Shown: positions 46,523 to 56,112, counted from the first letter of the stretch. The stretch is 64,000 bases of DNA from Pleomorphomonas sp. T1.2MG-36 (GCF_950100655.1 NZ_CATNLY010000045.1:62001-126000); one strand, 5' to 3'. Notes: generated by a model not told the origin, from the sequence alone. Numbers and translations: made by a program.

Positions 46523-47692
46523 ATGCGCTTCCGTTTTGCTCTCCTTCTGCCCATTCTTTTCCTCGCCGCCTGTGCCGGATCGCGGCCCGACGGCGGCGCC
46601 CTTGAGGTGACGGCGGCGCCGGCGCCTGAAGCAACGGAGCATGAACTGCTGGTGGCCGCGACACGAGAACGAGCGACGTCGGGGCCGGCGATGTTCAACG
46701 GCGAGCGGGCGAGTCGCCTCGATTTCGCCGATCTCGAGATCTCGGTGCCGCCAAGCCACAAAACCGGCGATATCGAATGGCCATCTCCGCTGCCAGGCGA
46801 TCCGAAGAAACAGTTCGTGGCCCGTTCGCTCGACTATGTCGATGGCGCCGACGCCTTCGAAAAGCGCCTTGCCGCGCGGGTTGCCGCGCTGCCGAAGGGC
46901 CGTCGCTCGATCGCGGTCATCGTCCACGGTTTCAACACCGATTTCGACGAGGCGGTGTTTCGCGCCACGCAGATCGTTCACGATACCGGCTTCGACGGTG
47001 TGCCGGTGCTGTTCACCTGGGCATCGCGCGGCTCGGTGTTCGACTATGTCTACGACCGCGACAGCGCCACCATCGCCCGCGACGGTCTGGAAGAGCTGTT
47101 GCGCATCGCCGCCAAAAGCGGCGTCGAAGACCTGTATGTCTTCGCCCATTCCATGGGGAACTGGGCAACCATTGAGGCGTTGCGCCAGGCCAAGATCGCC
47201 GGTGACGGCGATTTCGGTGGCAAGCTGCGCACGGTGGTTCTGGCCGCGCCCGATATCGACGTCGACGTCTTCAAGTCGGAAATGCAGGTGATCGGCCGGC
47301 CAAAATACCCATTCGTGCTGTTTTCCTCGTCCGACGACCAGGCGCTCTGGCTGTCCGGTCTGATCGCCGGCGAGAAGCCGCGCCTCGGAGCCTATACCGA
47401 AGACAAGAAAGCCATTGCCGATCTGGGCGTCATCGTCATCGATCTCTCGGCCACCGAAGCCAACGACAGGCTGGCGCACAACAAGTTCGCCGTGGTCCTG
47501 CCCGACTTCGTCAACAAGCTCGGCGACCGCCTGAGACGGGGCGATCGGTTGGCAACGGCGCAGGGTAGCTTCACCGAAACGGCGCGGGGTTTGACCGGTT
47601 CGTTAGGCAGCCTCGTCGGTACCACGGCGGGCGCCGTCGTAACCCTGCCGGCCTATCTCCTGACGCTTCCGGTTCGGGTGGTGACTCGCTGA
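46523..47692 (+). CDS. DUF900-type alpha/beta hydrolase, probable lipoprotein
   Basis: A 389-residue exported protein. The N-terminus MRFRFALLLPILFLAACAGS has a lipobox (LAAC, Cys17). The hydrolase core has VIVHGFNTDF (about residues 132-141), ADS-box-like FTWASRGSVFDYVYDRDSA and the nucleophile elbow FAHSMGNWATIEAL with Ser at about 210; HNKF later supplies a likely catalytic His. The substrate is unknown. The ATG at 46523 starts the signal exactly. Confidence 0.85.
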   Translation: MRFRFALLLPILFLAACAGSRPDGGALEVTAAPAPEATEHELLVAATRERATSGPAMFNGERASRLDFADLEISVPPSHKTGDIEWPSPLPGDPKKQFVARSLDYVDGADAFEKRLAARVAALPKGRRSIAVIVHGFNTDFDEAVFRATQIVHDTGFDGVPVLFTWASRGSVFDYVYDRDSATIARDGLEELLRIAAKSGVEDLYVFAHSMGNWATIEALRQAKIAGDGDFGGKLRTVVLAAPDIDVDVFKSEMQVIGRPKYPFVLFSSSDDQALWLSGLIAGEKPRLGAYTEDKKAIADLGVIVIDLSATEANDRLAHNKFAVVLPDFVNKLGDRLRRGDRLATAQGSFTETARGLTGSLGSLVGTTAGAVVTLPAYLLTLPVRVVTR

Positions 47693-47706
47693 CCTTCTCT
47701 TGGCGC

Positions 47707-48060
47707 TCAGCGTTTGCCGACGAGGTCGATCAGCTGATCGAGCCGCTCTTCGTCGAGGCTGCGGATGCATTCCGCAAGTCGGTTGGCAAGTTCCGTTGCC
47801 TTTGGGGTGAGCCCCTCGGTGTCGATGACGATACGGGGATGCGACAGGTCGGCCAGCCGTTCGAGCTCGTCGGCTTCGTCCCAGATGACGTTGAGATGCC
47901 CGATGATCCGTTGCAGGAGATCCCAGGTGGGGCGGCCGCGCCGACCGTGCTCGAGCGCCGACAGGTAAGCCGGCGATACGCCGATCGCTGCCGCCATCGA
48001 CTTCAACGTCATGCCGCGCGCCTCGCGAATCTCACGCAGGCGGGCGCCGAACGGGGTCAT
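47707..48060 (-). CDS. XRE-family helix-turn-helix regulator
   Basis: A 117-residue protein with an N-terminal Cro/C1 HTH: LREIREARGMTLKSMAAAIGVSPAYLSALEHGRRG (about residues 7-41, in two pieces). The remainder is acidic and helical and probably dimerises. It follows smr by one base, so it is the last gene of a tim44-mltA-smr-xre operon, an arrangement widespread in Rhizobiales. The target is unknown. Confidence 0.9.
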   Translation of the reverse strand: MTPFGARLREIREARGMTLKSMAAAIGVSPAYLSALEHGRRGRPTWDLLQRIIGHLNVIWDEADELERLADLSHPRIVIDTEGLTPKATELANRLAECIRSLDEERLDQLIDLVGKR

Positions 48061-48061
48061 G

Positions 48062-48622
48062 CTACTTCCTCTTGCGGATCCGTATGTAGAGCGCGCCATC
48101 ACCGCCGTGTACCGGCCCTGCGTCCTCATAACCCAGCACGACCCGGCGAAACTCCGGCAGGCTCAGCCAGAGTGGCACGACACGCCGCAACACGCCACGC
48201 TCATGATCGTGCAGGCTCTGGAAGTCCCCGCCCGGGCGCCCCTTTCCGGTAATCACCAGAACCACCTTCCAGCCCATGGACTGCGCGTAGGATAGAAAGC
48301 CCGAAAGGCGGGCATGGGCCTCGTCCTGCCGGTAGCCGTGCAGGTCGAGCCGGCCATCGATGGCCGTACGGCCGCGATTGACGGCCTGTCGCTCGCGCTT
48401 GCCGAACGGGTGCAGCTTCGGCAGCGCGGGCTTGGCAGACGGAGCGGGAGAGACGGTCGGCTGCAACGGCACTAGAGATCGTTGCGCCTCGGGCTGTGCC
48501 GCGAGCGCCGCCGGTGGTGGCAGTGTGACCTTTTCGGGAAGAAATGGCGTCACGGTCTTCTTCACCGCTCGCCAGAGTTCTTCCTCCTCGGGAGCGAGCG
48601 ATCGGCCTTTGCGGCGGGACAT
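48062..48622 (-). CDS. Smr-domain protein
   Basis: A 186-residue protein: a proline/alanine-rich linker (about 30-75) then a C-terminal Smr domain with LDLHGYRQDEAHARL (about residues 92-106), VLVITGKGRPGG (about 122-133) and a final GGDGALYIRIRKRK. Smr domains are nucleases or nucleic-acid binders in repair or ribosome rescue; this small stand-alone type has no settled role. It lies 2 bases from mltA and 1 base from xre. Confidence 0.9.
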   Translation of the reverse strand: MSRRKGRSLAPEEEELWRAVKKTVTPFLPEKVTLPPPAALAAQPEAQRSLVPLQPTVSPAPSAKPALPKLHPFGKRERQAVNRGRTAIDGRLDLHGYRQDEAHARLSGFLSYAQSMGWKVVLVITGKGRPGGDFQSLHDHERGVLRRVVPLWLSLPEFRRVVLGYEDAGPVHGGDGALYIRIRKRK

Positions 48623-48624
48623 CG

Positions 48625-49719
48625 TCAGGTCTCCCGCGGCACAAGCAGGGTGAAGCGGGCGGTGTCGCGCACCCGGGCCGCCAGCGCAAAGGCGGCTTCG
48701 CCCGAACCGAAGAAAATGTCGCCGCGCGCCGGTCCGATGATTGCTGAACCGGTGTCCTGCGCCACCATCAGGCGGCGGAACGGTCCGGCGGCAAGATCGG
48801 CCTCGACGAACACTGGCGCGTGAAAGGTGATCTGCGAACGATCGACGGCCAGCGATCGGCCTGCCGTCAGCGCCACGCCCGCCGCGGCGATTGGACCAAG
48901 GGTGGGATCGTCGACGGGTGCCTCGCGGAAAAAGATATAGGATGGATTGCGGCCGAGCGCCGCTCGCCTGTCCTGTGGAGCCAGTCCTTCGAGCCACGAG
49001 CGCAGCGCATCGGCGGTGGCTTCGGACGGGCTCGCCACGACGCCGCGTTCGAGCATCAGGCGCGCCACTGGAAAGTAGGGATGACCGCTTTTCGCCGCGA
49101 AGGTGACTCTCAGAAGATCGCCACCTGGCAGACGAAGCCGCGCCGCGCCCTGCACGTGAATGAAAAAGGCCTCGACGGCACTCCCCACGTAGGCGATCGG
49201 GCGCGCCCGGCCGTCCAGAACGCCAGCCATGATTGCCCTGCGGTTGGGACAGGCGGCGAGGCGCCCCTGTTCGTCCTCAAGTGCCCAGGTCAGCGTCGGA
49301 TCGAGGTTGCGTCGGTCGTCATCGGCGCCGATTTCGCGCAGACCGCGGGGCGGCGCGAGAAGCGGGACCGGGAAAGCGAGCGAAGGCTGAAGGCGCGCGT
49401 CCACTTCGGGCTCGAAGAACCCGGTCACGAACCCTTCCCCCGAGTTAGGCTCGACGCGGAAAGGCCGGAAGTGCGTTTCGAAAAAGGTACGGGCCTCTGC
49501 CTGCTCGATGCCCTCCCCGAGAGCGATCGCTGCCTTCCCTTCCCGGACCAACGCCGCACTATCCGGGCCAAGCTCCTTCGTCGTCGGGGACTTGGCGGCA
49601 AGCCGGATCGCCGAACGGCGAAAGGCCGCGAAAGCGGCGGCGTGGTCGTCGTCGGCCCAGCCGGGAAGATCGATGAAGTCAACCGCGACGAGGCGGGCGG
49701 CGGAGAAGACGTCGGCCAA
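48625..49719 (-). CDS. mltA: Membrane-bound lytic murein transglycosylase A
   Basis: A 364-residue MltA family protein: TFFETHFRPFRVE, GFVTGFFEPEVDARL (about residues 96-110), the VQGAARLRLPGG core and the C-terminal 3D domain VAQDTGSAIIGPARGDIFFGSG with the catalytic Asp. It cleaves glycan strands. The likely start is TTG at 49719, 7 bases past the tim44 stop; then no signal peptide is visible, so export is unclear. An ATG at 49803 would give a non-conserved extension inside tim44. Confidence 0.88.
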   Translation of the reverse strand: MADVFSAARLVAVDFIDLPGWADDDHAAAFAAFRRSAIRLAAKSPTTKELGPDSAALVREGKAAIALGEGIEQAEARTFFETHFRPFRVEPNSGEGFVTGFFEPEVDARLQPSLAFPVPLLAPPRGLREIGADDDRRNLDPTLTWALEDEQGRLAACPNRRAIMAGVLDGRARPIAYVGSAVEAFFIHVQGAARLRLPGGDLLRVTFAAKSGHPYFPVARLMLERGVVASPSEATADALRSWLEGLAPQDRRAALGRNPSYIFFREAPVDDPTLGPIAAAGVALTAGRSLAVDRSQITFHAPVFVEADLAAGPFRRLMVAQDTGSAIIGPARGDIFFGSGEAAFALAARVRDTARFTLLVPRET

Positions 49720-49726
49720 GATGGGG

Positions 49727-50428
49727 TCAGCCCCCGGCGTCGGTAGCGACGAGTTTCCAGTTTGGATCCGACGATCTGGCCTCGCGCGCAAAAGTCCAGA
49801 CATCTGTCACTTCGGCCACCTTTTGCGGATCGCCTTCGACAACCGAGCCATCGCGCCCGCGAGTGACGGAAATGAGCTGTGAGGAGAAACGGACCGTCAC
49901 CTGTGCGATGCCGCCTTCAAGCCCGGCATCGACCACGTTCGCCTCGTCGATTCCGACGAAGGTGAAATCGATCTTTTCGCCACGCCCCTCGCGCTCGGTG
50001 ATCACCCCGGAGAAGCCGTCGAAAACCTCGCGCGACAACAACGGCTTCAGCGCCGCCCGGTCACCGGCGGCAAAGGCCGAGACGATCATTTCATACGCAG
50101 CGCTGGCGCCGCTCATGAAACCGTCGAGGTCGAAGTTTCGGTCGGCTGCGGCGATCGCCTTCAGCCCGGCGTTGGCGCTGCCATCGGGGACCGCCTCATC
50201 GATGCGGGCGAGCATTGCCTCGCGCGGGTCGGGCCGGCCTTCGCGCGGCAGGGTCACCACGTTGTCGCCCGCCGACGGCGGCTCGATTTCCGCCTTGCGG
50301 CCGGCGAACGGATCGAACGGCGGCTTTTCGTTGCCGGTACGCGTGCCGAGCACGCTTCTGAGACGCCAGAAGATGACGACGGCGATCACGAGGAAGATGA
50401 GGCTGGTGAGATCGAGGAAGGCGTTCAT
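49727..50428 (-). CDS. Tim44/TimA family protein
   Basis: A 233-residue protein: an N-terminal transmembrane helix (about residues 8-24), a charged proline-rich linker, and a C-terminal Tim44-like domain (about 90-230, FMSGASAAYEMIVSAFAAGD...LKPLLSREVFDGF). It is the bacterial relative of mitochondrial Tim44, found beside secB and mltA in Alphaproteobacteria. A role at the membrane in protein export or assembly is inferred from family and neighbours. Confidence 0.9.
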   Translation of the reverse strand: MNAFLDLTSLIFLVIAVVIFWRLRSVLGTRTGNEKPPFDPFAGRKAEIEPPSAGDNVVTLPREGRPDPREAMLARIDEAVPDGSANAGLKAIAAADRNFDLDGFMSGASAAYEMIVSAFAAGDRAALKPLLSREVFDGFSGVITEREGRGEKIDFTFVGIDEANVVDAGLEGGIAQVTVRFSSQLISVTRGRDGSVVEGDPQKVAEVTDVWTFAREARSSDPNWKLVATDAGG

Positions 50429-50670
50429 CCGAGCATCGTTTCCCTCAGTTGGCGCCGAAGGGGCGCATCATCGCGTTTGTATCGTCTGCCTATGTAGGCG
50501 ACGGCGGCGGCGAGGGAAAGACGGACATGCGGTGATTTTACGGCGATTTCGACGATAGGACCGCCGCTTGCGATCGACATTGCCTCGACCATATGGGACG
50601 GAGGGTCCCTTGCGCCGAACTGACGAGCCGGCGCATCATGACCGAACAAACCGATGAAACCGGGATCGCC

Positions 50671-51180
50671 ATGCGCCTTTCGCCCTATCTGCCTCTTCTT
50701 CTCATTGCCTGGCCGATCGCCGAGATCGCGACGTTCGTCTGGGTGGGCGGCTATCTCGGCGTCATCAACACCGTTGGCCTTGTCCTGCTCGCGGCCTTTG
50801 GCGGCTTGGCGCTGTTTCGCTATGCCGGGTTTGGTCTCCTGCGCCGTGTGCAGGCCGAGCTTTCGGGCGGCCGCATGCCGGCCGGTACGCTGCTGGAGGG
50901 CCTTATCGTTCTTATCGCCGGCGTGCTGTTGATTCTGCCGGGATTCCTGTCCGATGTGCTGGCGTTGCTGCTGCTGTTCGCTCCCGTCCGGCGATTCATC
51001 ATAACGGTGATCGCCGCCCGGCTTACTGTATCGACCGTTTCATCGGGCTACGGCCGTCGGAAAGAGGACGGCGTCGTCGACCTTGATGAAGACGAATGGG
51101 AAAGTCGCGGTGGCGGCAGCTCGCCGTGGTCGGATCGCCCACCCCTCTCGCCGCCCGATCGCGACGGCGATCGGTCTTGA
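50671..51180 (+). CDS. fxsA: FxsA family membrane protein
   Basis: A 169-residue membrane protein with four hydrophobic segments. LLLIAWPIAEIATFVWVGGYLG at the start and GLLLILPGFLSD-like GVLLILPGFLSDVLALLLL in the middle are the FxsA signature; an acidic, serine/proline-rich cytoplasmic tail follows. In E. coli it counters phage F exclusion; its general role is unknown. ATG at 50671 fits the domain; 50638 is also possible. Divergent from tim44, it precedes secB. Confidence 0.88.
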   Translation: MRLSPYLPLLLIAWPIAEIATFVWVGGYLGVINTVGLVLLAAFGGLALFRYAGFGLLRRVQAELSGGRMPAGTLLEGLIVLIAGVLLILPGFLSDVLALLLLFAPVRRFIITVIAARLTVSTVSSGYGRRKEDGVVDLDEDEWESRGGGSSPWSDRPPLSPPDRDGDRS

Positions 51181-51315
51181 TCTCGTCTCTCAAGCCTGAT
51201 AGCGCTCGGACCCGCGGAAAAACCGGGAAACGGCCATCAATCGCCGCCGGTTCCACCAAAACAATGGGTCACCTCGAGGGCGTCGTCGCCCAGGCTGGCC
51301 GGAGGAGTGCGGAGA

Positions 51316-51807
51316 ATGAGTTCGGTTCAGCCCGAGAATGGGGCCGCTGAAGCCCAGCCGTCGATGAGCGTCGTCGCCCAGTACGTCAAGGATCTGTCCT
51401 TCGAAAACCCGAAGGCGCCCGACAGCCTCAGGGCTCGCGAGAATGCGCCGCAGATTTCCATCGGCGTCAACGTCAACTCGCGCCAGCGCAGCCAGAGCGA
51501 CTATGAGATCGAGCTGCATCTCGAAGCCAAGGCGGCGCTCGGCGAGGAAGTGTTCTTCAACGTCGAGCTGACCTACGGCGGTCTCATCACGGTGCAGAAC
51601 GTTCCGGCCCAGCACCTTCACCCCTACGTCAATATCGAGGGTCCGCGCCTTCTGTTCCCGTTTGCGCGCCAGATCATCGCCGACGCCGTCATCCGCGGTG
51701 GCTTCCCCCCGCTCCTGATCGACCCGATCGACTTCGTCGCCCTTTACCAGCAGTATCTCTCGCGGCTTCAGCAGATGCAGCAGCAGCAGGGTGCTGCCGC
51801 CAACTGA
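51316..51807 (+). CDS. secB: Protein-export chaperone SecB
   Basis: A 163-residue SecB: QYVKDLSFENPKAP near residues 23-36, IELHLEAKA, FNVELTYGGL and the CPPLLFPFAR-like motif here GPRLLFPFARQIIADAVIRGGFPPLLIDPIDFVALY in pieces; a glutamine-rich C-terminus ends the protein. The tetramer keeps preproteins unfolded for SecA. ATG at 51316 has GGAGG 10 bases upstream. Confidence 0.97.
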   Translation: MSSVQPENGAAEAQPSMSVVAQYVKDLSFENPKAPDSLRARENAPQISIGVNVNSRQRSQSDYEIELHLEAKAALGEEVFFNVELTYGGLITVQNVPAQHLHPYVNIEGPRLLFPFARQIIADAVIRGGFPPLLIDPIDFVALYQQYLSRLQQMQQQQGAAAN

Positions 51808-51832
51808 GGCGGACGCTTTTTTGGATCGGCCG

Positions 51833-51862
51833 ACGGCGCGTCTCGAAAGGGACGCGCCGTTT
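51833..51862 (+). terminator. Terminator between secB and the convergent nitrilase gene
   Basis: ACGGCGCGTC and GACGCGCCGT form a 10-bp stem with an 8-base loop, followed by TT on the plus strand. The T-tract is short, so efficiency is uncertain. Confidence 0.65.
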
Positions 51863-51867
51863 GCATT

Positions 51868-52653
51868 TCAGGCCGCTGGCCCTAAGGCCTTGAGGTCGGA
51901 GAGATAGGTGTTTTCGGCGCGCGACCGGGTATAGGCCGCCGGCTCGAGGTTGGCGAAAAGCAGTGCCTCATCCCGGTCGTGAGGAGCTGCAAGAATGGTG
52001 CCGTCCGGCGCGGCGATGCGGGAAAGGCCGGCATAAGCGAAATCGCCATCGCTGCCGCAGTTGTCGACATAGGCGACGAATATCTGGTTCTCGAAGGCGC
52101 GAACGGCGATCATGTGGGCGGCGATGAATTCGCCCGATCCGCCTGCCGGCAAGGCCGTCGGCACCAGCACCGCATCGGCCCCGACCTGGGCGAGACGCCG
52201 GACGTTTTCCGGAAACTCCACATCGTAGCAGATCAGCAGGCCGAGGGTCAGCCCGTCGTGGCGGACGAGAACCGCCGAAGGCGGCGCGGCGTGAAACCAG
52301 CGCTTCTCATAGGAGCCGTACAGGTGGCTCTTTCGATAGACCACCCGTTGATCGGCCGAAACGAACAGGGCGCTGTTGTATACGGCATCGCCATCGCGTT
52401 CGGCAAAACCGGCAACGATGGCCAGTGCGTGCCGACGGGCTATCGTCGCGAGGCCTTCGGCAAGTGGTCCATCCGCCGGCTCCGCCAGAAGTGGCAGATC
52501 GGGTCCCGCGCCGTAACCGACGAGGCCGAGTTCTGGCGTTATCAGGAGACGGGCTCCGCCGGCCGCAGCCTCAGCGGCGGCTCTGTCGATCCGCTCGAGA
52601 TTTGCGGCCGGGTCGGATGAACGGGACTGCATCTGTAGGGCGGCGAGACGCAT
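51868..52653 (-). CDS. Carbon-nitrogen hydrolase (nitrilase superfamily)
   Basis: A 261-residue amidase-type hydrolase with the Glu-Lys-Cys triad: ITPELGLVGY (Glu about 41), YRKSHLYG (Lys about 109) and LLICYDVEFPENVR (Cys about 142). It belongs to the deaminated-glutathione amidase/omega-amidase neighbourhood of the superfamily, but the substrate is not clear. The ATG at 52653 has GGAG upstream; a longer frame is unsupported. It diverges from the FAD oxidoreductase, possibly sharing amine metabolism. Confidence 0.88.
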   Translation of the reverse strand: MRLAALQMQSRSSDPAANLERIDRAAAEAAAGGARLLITPELGLVGYGAGPDLPLLAEPADGPLAEGLATIARRHALAIVAGFAERDGDAVYNSALFVSADQRVVYRKSHLYGSYEKRWFHAAPPSAVLVRHDGLTLGLLICYDVEFPENVRRLAQVGADAVLVPTALPAGGSGEFIAAHMIAVRAFENQIFVAYVDNCGSDGDFAYAGLSRIAAPDGTILAAPHDRDEALLFANLEPAAYTRSRAENTYLSDLKALGPAA

Positions 52654-52846
52654 CGGCTGCTCCGCGTGGAGAGAGGATCCCCTTGAGGGATACAGACCTG
52701 GAAGCTGCCGCTCAAGCCGCGACTGGGACGGAAAAGCCCCATATATAGGCGGACTTGGGAAGCTGCCGGACTGGATCGACCCAGGTTTTGGCGTAAAACG
52801 GGGTGTGTTGCCGGCGATGGCCGGCGCCTTCCGGGGAGTCTTGAAG

Positions 52847-54175
52847 ATGGGTCCGCAGGTCGATCCCGTTCCGTCAGATGTTGCCATGCCGAAGGAGGCC
52901 GACGTCGTCATCGTCGGCGGTGGAATCATTGGAACCAGCTCGGCGCTCTATCTGGCCGAACGGGGCCTCAAGGTGGTGCTCCTCGAAAAGGGACATATCG
53001 GCGGCGAGCAGTCGAGCCGCAACTGGGGTTGGGTCCGGCAGGCCGATCGCGATCCGCGCGAGTTCGACCTCATCCGCGAGGCGATGCGCCTGTGGCGCGA
53101 GCTGGGCGCCCATGGCGTTGGCGATACCGGCTTCCGGGAGACCGGCATTTTCTTCGCCGCTCGTCGGGGACGCGAGATCGATGGCTATCGTGACTGGGCC
53201 AAAGCGGCGGCCGGGCACGGCATCGGCGCCGAGGTGATCGAGGGCGAGGCCGTCAAGGCCGTCATGAAGGACGATCTGTCGCCGCCCCCGGCCGGCCTGT
53301 GGTGCCCGAGCGACGGTTGCGCCGAGCCGCAGAAGGCGGCTCCAGCCATCGCGCTCGCCGCTCGTGCCAAGGGCGCCGTCGTCATCACCGATTGCGCGGT
53401 GCGCGGCCTGGAAACGGCCATCGGCGAGATCGTGTCGGTGGTCACCGAGCGAGGCACCATCAAAACAAAGCGGGTGGTCCTCGCAGCCGGCGCCTGGTCG
53501 CGCCGTTTCCTGAAGGATCTCGGCGTCACGCTGCCGCAGCTCAAGATGCGGTCGACCGTGTCGCGCACCCATCCGGTGACCGGCGGCCCCGATGCCGGCA
53601 TCTGGGATGACGCGATCGGTATCCGCAAGCGCGCCGACGGTGGCCTCACCGTGGCCAACGGCGTTGCCAATGTCGCCGATCTCACGCCGGACCATGTTCG
53701 CTTCGCCCTGAACTTCCTGCCGGCCTTGATGGCCGACTGGAAGCACGTATCGCTATCCTTCGGGTCGCGTTTCTTCCGCGAGATCGACGACTGGCCGACA
53801 AGGCCACTCGACAGGGTCTCGCCCTACGAAAAGATGCGCGTTCTCGATCCGAAGCCCGATGTCCGTTTCCTGCGACGTACCATGGGCGAGCTGAAGCGGC
53901 GGTTTCCGTCTTTCCGCGATACGCGCATCGTCCAGGCCTGGGCCGGCTATATCGACGTGACGCCTGACGTGGTGCCGGTCATCTCGGAGGTGGACGAATT
54001 TGCCGGCCTCGTTGTCGCCACGGGCTTTTCCGGTCACGGCTTCGGTATCGGGCCTGGGGCTGGCTGGCTGGTTGCCAACCTCGTCACGGGAACGACGCCC
54101 TTCGTCGACCCGACCCATTTCCGCCTGTCGCGTTTTTCGGACGGATCGAAGCCGAAACCGGCGTCGCGGCTCTGA
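52847..54175 (+). CDS. FAD-dependent oxidoreductase (DAO/glycine oxidase family)
   Basis: A 442-residue enzyme with the dinucleotide motif ADVVIVGGGIIGTSSALYLAERG (in part, about residues 18-40), QSSRNWGWVRQADRD (about 56-70, typical of the gamma-glutamylputrescine/amino acid oxidase group) and a C-terminal FAD segment GFSGHGFGIGPGAGWLVA. It probably oxidises a primary or secondary amine. ATG at 52847 follows GGGGAG. A PuuA-like ligase lies 7 kb away, which hints at, but does not show, a shared pathway. Confidence 0.87.
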   Translation: MGPQVDPVPSDVAMPKEADVVIVGGGIIGTSSALYLAERGLKVVLLEKGHIGGEQSSRNWGWVRQADRDPREFDLIREAMRLWRELGAHGVGDTGFRETGIFFAARRGREIDGYRDWAKAAAGHGIGAEVIEGEAVKAVMKDDLSPPPAGLWCPSDGCAEPQKAAPAIALAARAKGAVVITDCAVRGLETAIGEIVSVVTERGTIKTKRVVLAAGAWSRRFLKDLGVTLPQLKMRSTVSRTHPVTGGPDAGIWDDAIGIRKRADGGLTVANGVANVADLTPDHVRFALNFLPALMADWKHVSLSFGSRFFREIDDWPTRPLDRVSPYEKMRVLDPKPDVRFLRRTMGELKRRFPSFRDTRIVQAWAGYIDVTPDVVPVISEVDEFAGLVVATGFSGHGFGIGPGAGWLVANLVTGTTPFVDPTHFRLSRFSDGSKPKPASRL

Positions 54176-54228
54176 CGCATCCGCCCGATAAGTTGCAGAC
54201 TTTTCGGATAAGCGGATACGCAAAGGAC

Positions 54229-55431
54229 TCAGGCGGCGAGATCGGCGACCACGGCGTCGAGAACGAAGGCACCGGCCGGCGTGGTGCGAATGCGGCCATC
54301 GGGCAGCACTTCCACCATGCCGTGAGTGACGAGGTCGGAAATCCGGGCCGGATCGAAGCCACGGCCGGACAGCCGCCGATAGCGGGCCGCGTCGATGCCC
54401 TCGACGAGGCGAAGTCCCATCAGCAGCATTTCGTCACCAGCCGTCTCGCCGAAAATCTCCTCGGTCTCGATCACACCGTTGCCGGTTTCGGCGACACGCC
54501 GCATCCAGGCTTCTGGGTTGCGCTCGGCGATGGTGGCAAGGCGACCGCGGTCGTCTTCCTGAACGATGCGACCATGGGCTCCCGGCCCCAGGCCGACGTA
54601 CTCTCCGTAACGCCAGTAGAGAAGGTTATGCCGGCTTTCACCGCCCGGCGTGGCGTGATTGGAGATTTCATAGGCCGGCAGGCCGGCCGCTCCGGCGACC
54701 GTCTGCGTCAACTCGTAGAGATCGGCAGCCGCATCCGCGTCGGGCACCACCAGCTTGCCGGCAATGTAGAGCTTCTCGAAGGCGGTGTCCGGCTCGATGG
54801 TGAGCTGGTAGAGCGACAGGTGGTCGGCGGCGAAACCGATGGCGCGCCGAAGCTCCGCCTCCCAGGCGTCGAGGCTCTGGTCGGGGCGGGCGTAGATCAG
54901 GTCGAAGGAGAGGCGCGGGAAGGTTTCGCGGGCCAGCTCGAGGGCGCGCAATGCCTCGTCGAGATTGTGCAGCCGGCCGAGAAATTTGAGATCGGTGTCG
55001 TTGAGCGCCTGCACACCAAGCGACAGGCGGTTGACGCCCGCCGAGCGATAGCCCCGGAAGCGCTCGGCTTCCACCGACGAAGGATTGGCTTCAAGCGTGA
55101 TCTCGGCCTCGGCAGACATCTGCCAATGATGACCGATCAGATCGAGCAGGCGGCCGACGCTCTCCGGTTTCATCAGCGATGGCGTACCGCCACCGAGAAA
55201 CACCGAAGTCACGGTACGCCCCGGCGTCAGGCGGGCGTGGGCGGCTATTTCCCGCTCCATGGCGGCGAGATAGCCGGCCTCGTCGATCCCCTTCGGCCGG
55301 ACATGGCTGTTGAAGTCGCAATAAGGACATTTGCGAGCGCAGAAGGGCCAATGGACGTAGACGCCGAAACCGATGTCCGGCGTGCCTGAGGCCGCCGCTT
55401 CTACCCCCGAAAGGAGATCCCGATCGTTCAT
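54229..55431 (-). CDS. hemW: HemW-type radical SAM haem chaperone (coproporphyrinogen oxidase-like)
   Basis: A 400-residue radical-SAM protein. The cluster motif FCARKCPYCDFNSH (about residues 30-43) has CxxxCxxC; FLGGGTPSLM, LEANPSSVE and NRLSLGVQ follow, as in HemN/HemW. HemN's extra N-terminal cysteine is absent and the protein is short, so HemW is the better call. It is last in the rph-rdgB-hemW operon, 4 bases after rdgB. Confidence 0.94.
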   Translation of the reverse strand: MNDRDLLSGVEAAASGTPDIGFGVYVHWPFCARKCPYCDFNSHVRPKGIDEAGYLAAMEREIAAHARLTPGRTVTSVFLGGGTPSLMKPESVGRLLDLIGHHWQMSAEAEITLEANPSSVEAERFRGYRSAGVNRLSLGVQALNDTDLKFLGRLHNLDEALRALELARETFPRLSFDLIYARPDQSLDAWEAELRRAIGFAADHLSLYQLTIEPDTAFEKLYIAGKLVVPDADAAADLYELTQTVAGAAGLPAYEISNHATPGGESRHNLLYWRYGEYVGLGPGAHGRIVQEDDRGRLATIAERNPEAWMRRVAETGNGVIETEEIFGETAGDEMLLMGLRLVEGIDAARYRRLSGRGFDPARISDLVTHGMVEVLPDGRIRTTPAGAFVLDAVVADLAA

Positions 55432-55435
55432 AGGC

Positions 55436-56101
55436 TCACCCGCGCGGCCCGAAGCCGATGGGGAAGGCGCCTTCGACGAGCAGCTTCAGCGACCGCGATC
55501 GGTGCGACAACGGACCTGGCGCGTCCCAGATGGAACCGTGCTTTTCGGCTTCCGTCATCTCGCCATAGGTCCTGGTTTCTCCCTCCGGCATGAAGACCGG
55601 ATCATAGCCATGGCCGAAGTCGCCCGAGCGCGGGGGCCAGACGAGCGTGCCGTCACGCGTGCCGAGGTATTCCTGGGTATGGCCGTCAGGCCAAGCGAGA
55701 CAAAGGAGGGAGACGAACGTCGCCCGCCGCTTGTCAGGCGTCGCGGCCCCAACCTTGAAAAGCTCTTCCTCGACGAGACGCATGGCCATCGACCAGTCGC
55801 GGTTCGGCCCGGCCCAATCGGCCGTGTAAACTCCGGGACGACCGTCGAGAGCTTCCACGCACAGGCCGGAATCGTCGGCAAGGGCCACCTCGCCGGCGGC
55901 GCGAGCGGCGGCCAGTGCCTTGATACGGGCATTGTCGACGAAGGTCTGACCATCCTCGACCGGCACCGGCAGGCCAAGATCGCCCGCCGACACCAGCTCG
56001 ATGGAAAGACCGCCCAGCAGGAAGTAGAACTCGCGGAGCTTGCCGTTGTTATGCGTGGCGACGACGAGGCGCTTGCCGTCGATGCGGCGCTGTTCGGTCA
56101 T
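55436..56101 (-). CDS. rdgB: dITP/XTP pyrophosphatase RdgB
   Basis: A 221-residue Ham1-family enzyme that removes deaminated purine nucleotides. RLVVATHNNGKLREF (about residues 11-25), NARIKALAAARAAGEVALADDSGLCVEAL in pieces, GTRDG and FGYDPVF-like GHGYDPVFMPEG with SHRSRSLKLL are the family blocks. It lies 11 bases after rph on the same strand. Confidence 0.96.
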   Translation of the reverse strand: MTEQRRIDGKRLVVATHNNGKLREFYFLLGGLSIELVSAGDLGLPVPVEDGQTFVDNARIKALAAARAAGEVALADDSGLCVEALDGRPGVYTADWAGPNRDWSMAMRLVEEELFKVGAATPDKRRATFVSLLCLAWPDGHTQEYLGTRDGTLVWPPRSGDFGHGYDPVFMPEGETRTYGEMTEAEKHGSIWDAPGPLSHRSRSLKLLVEGAFPIGFGPRG

Positions 56102-56112
56102 ATCAAGCCCTT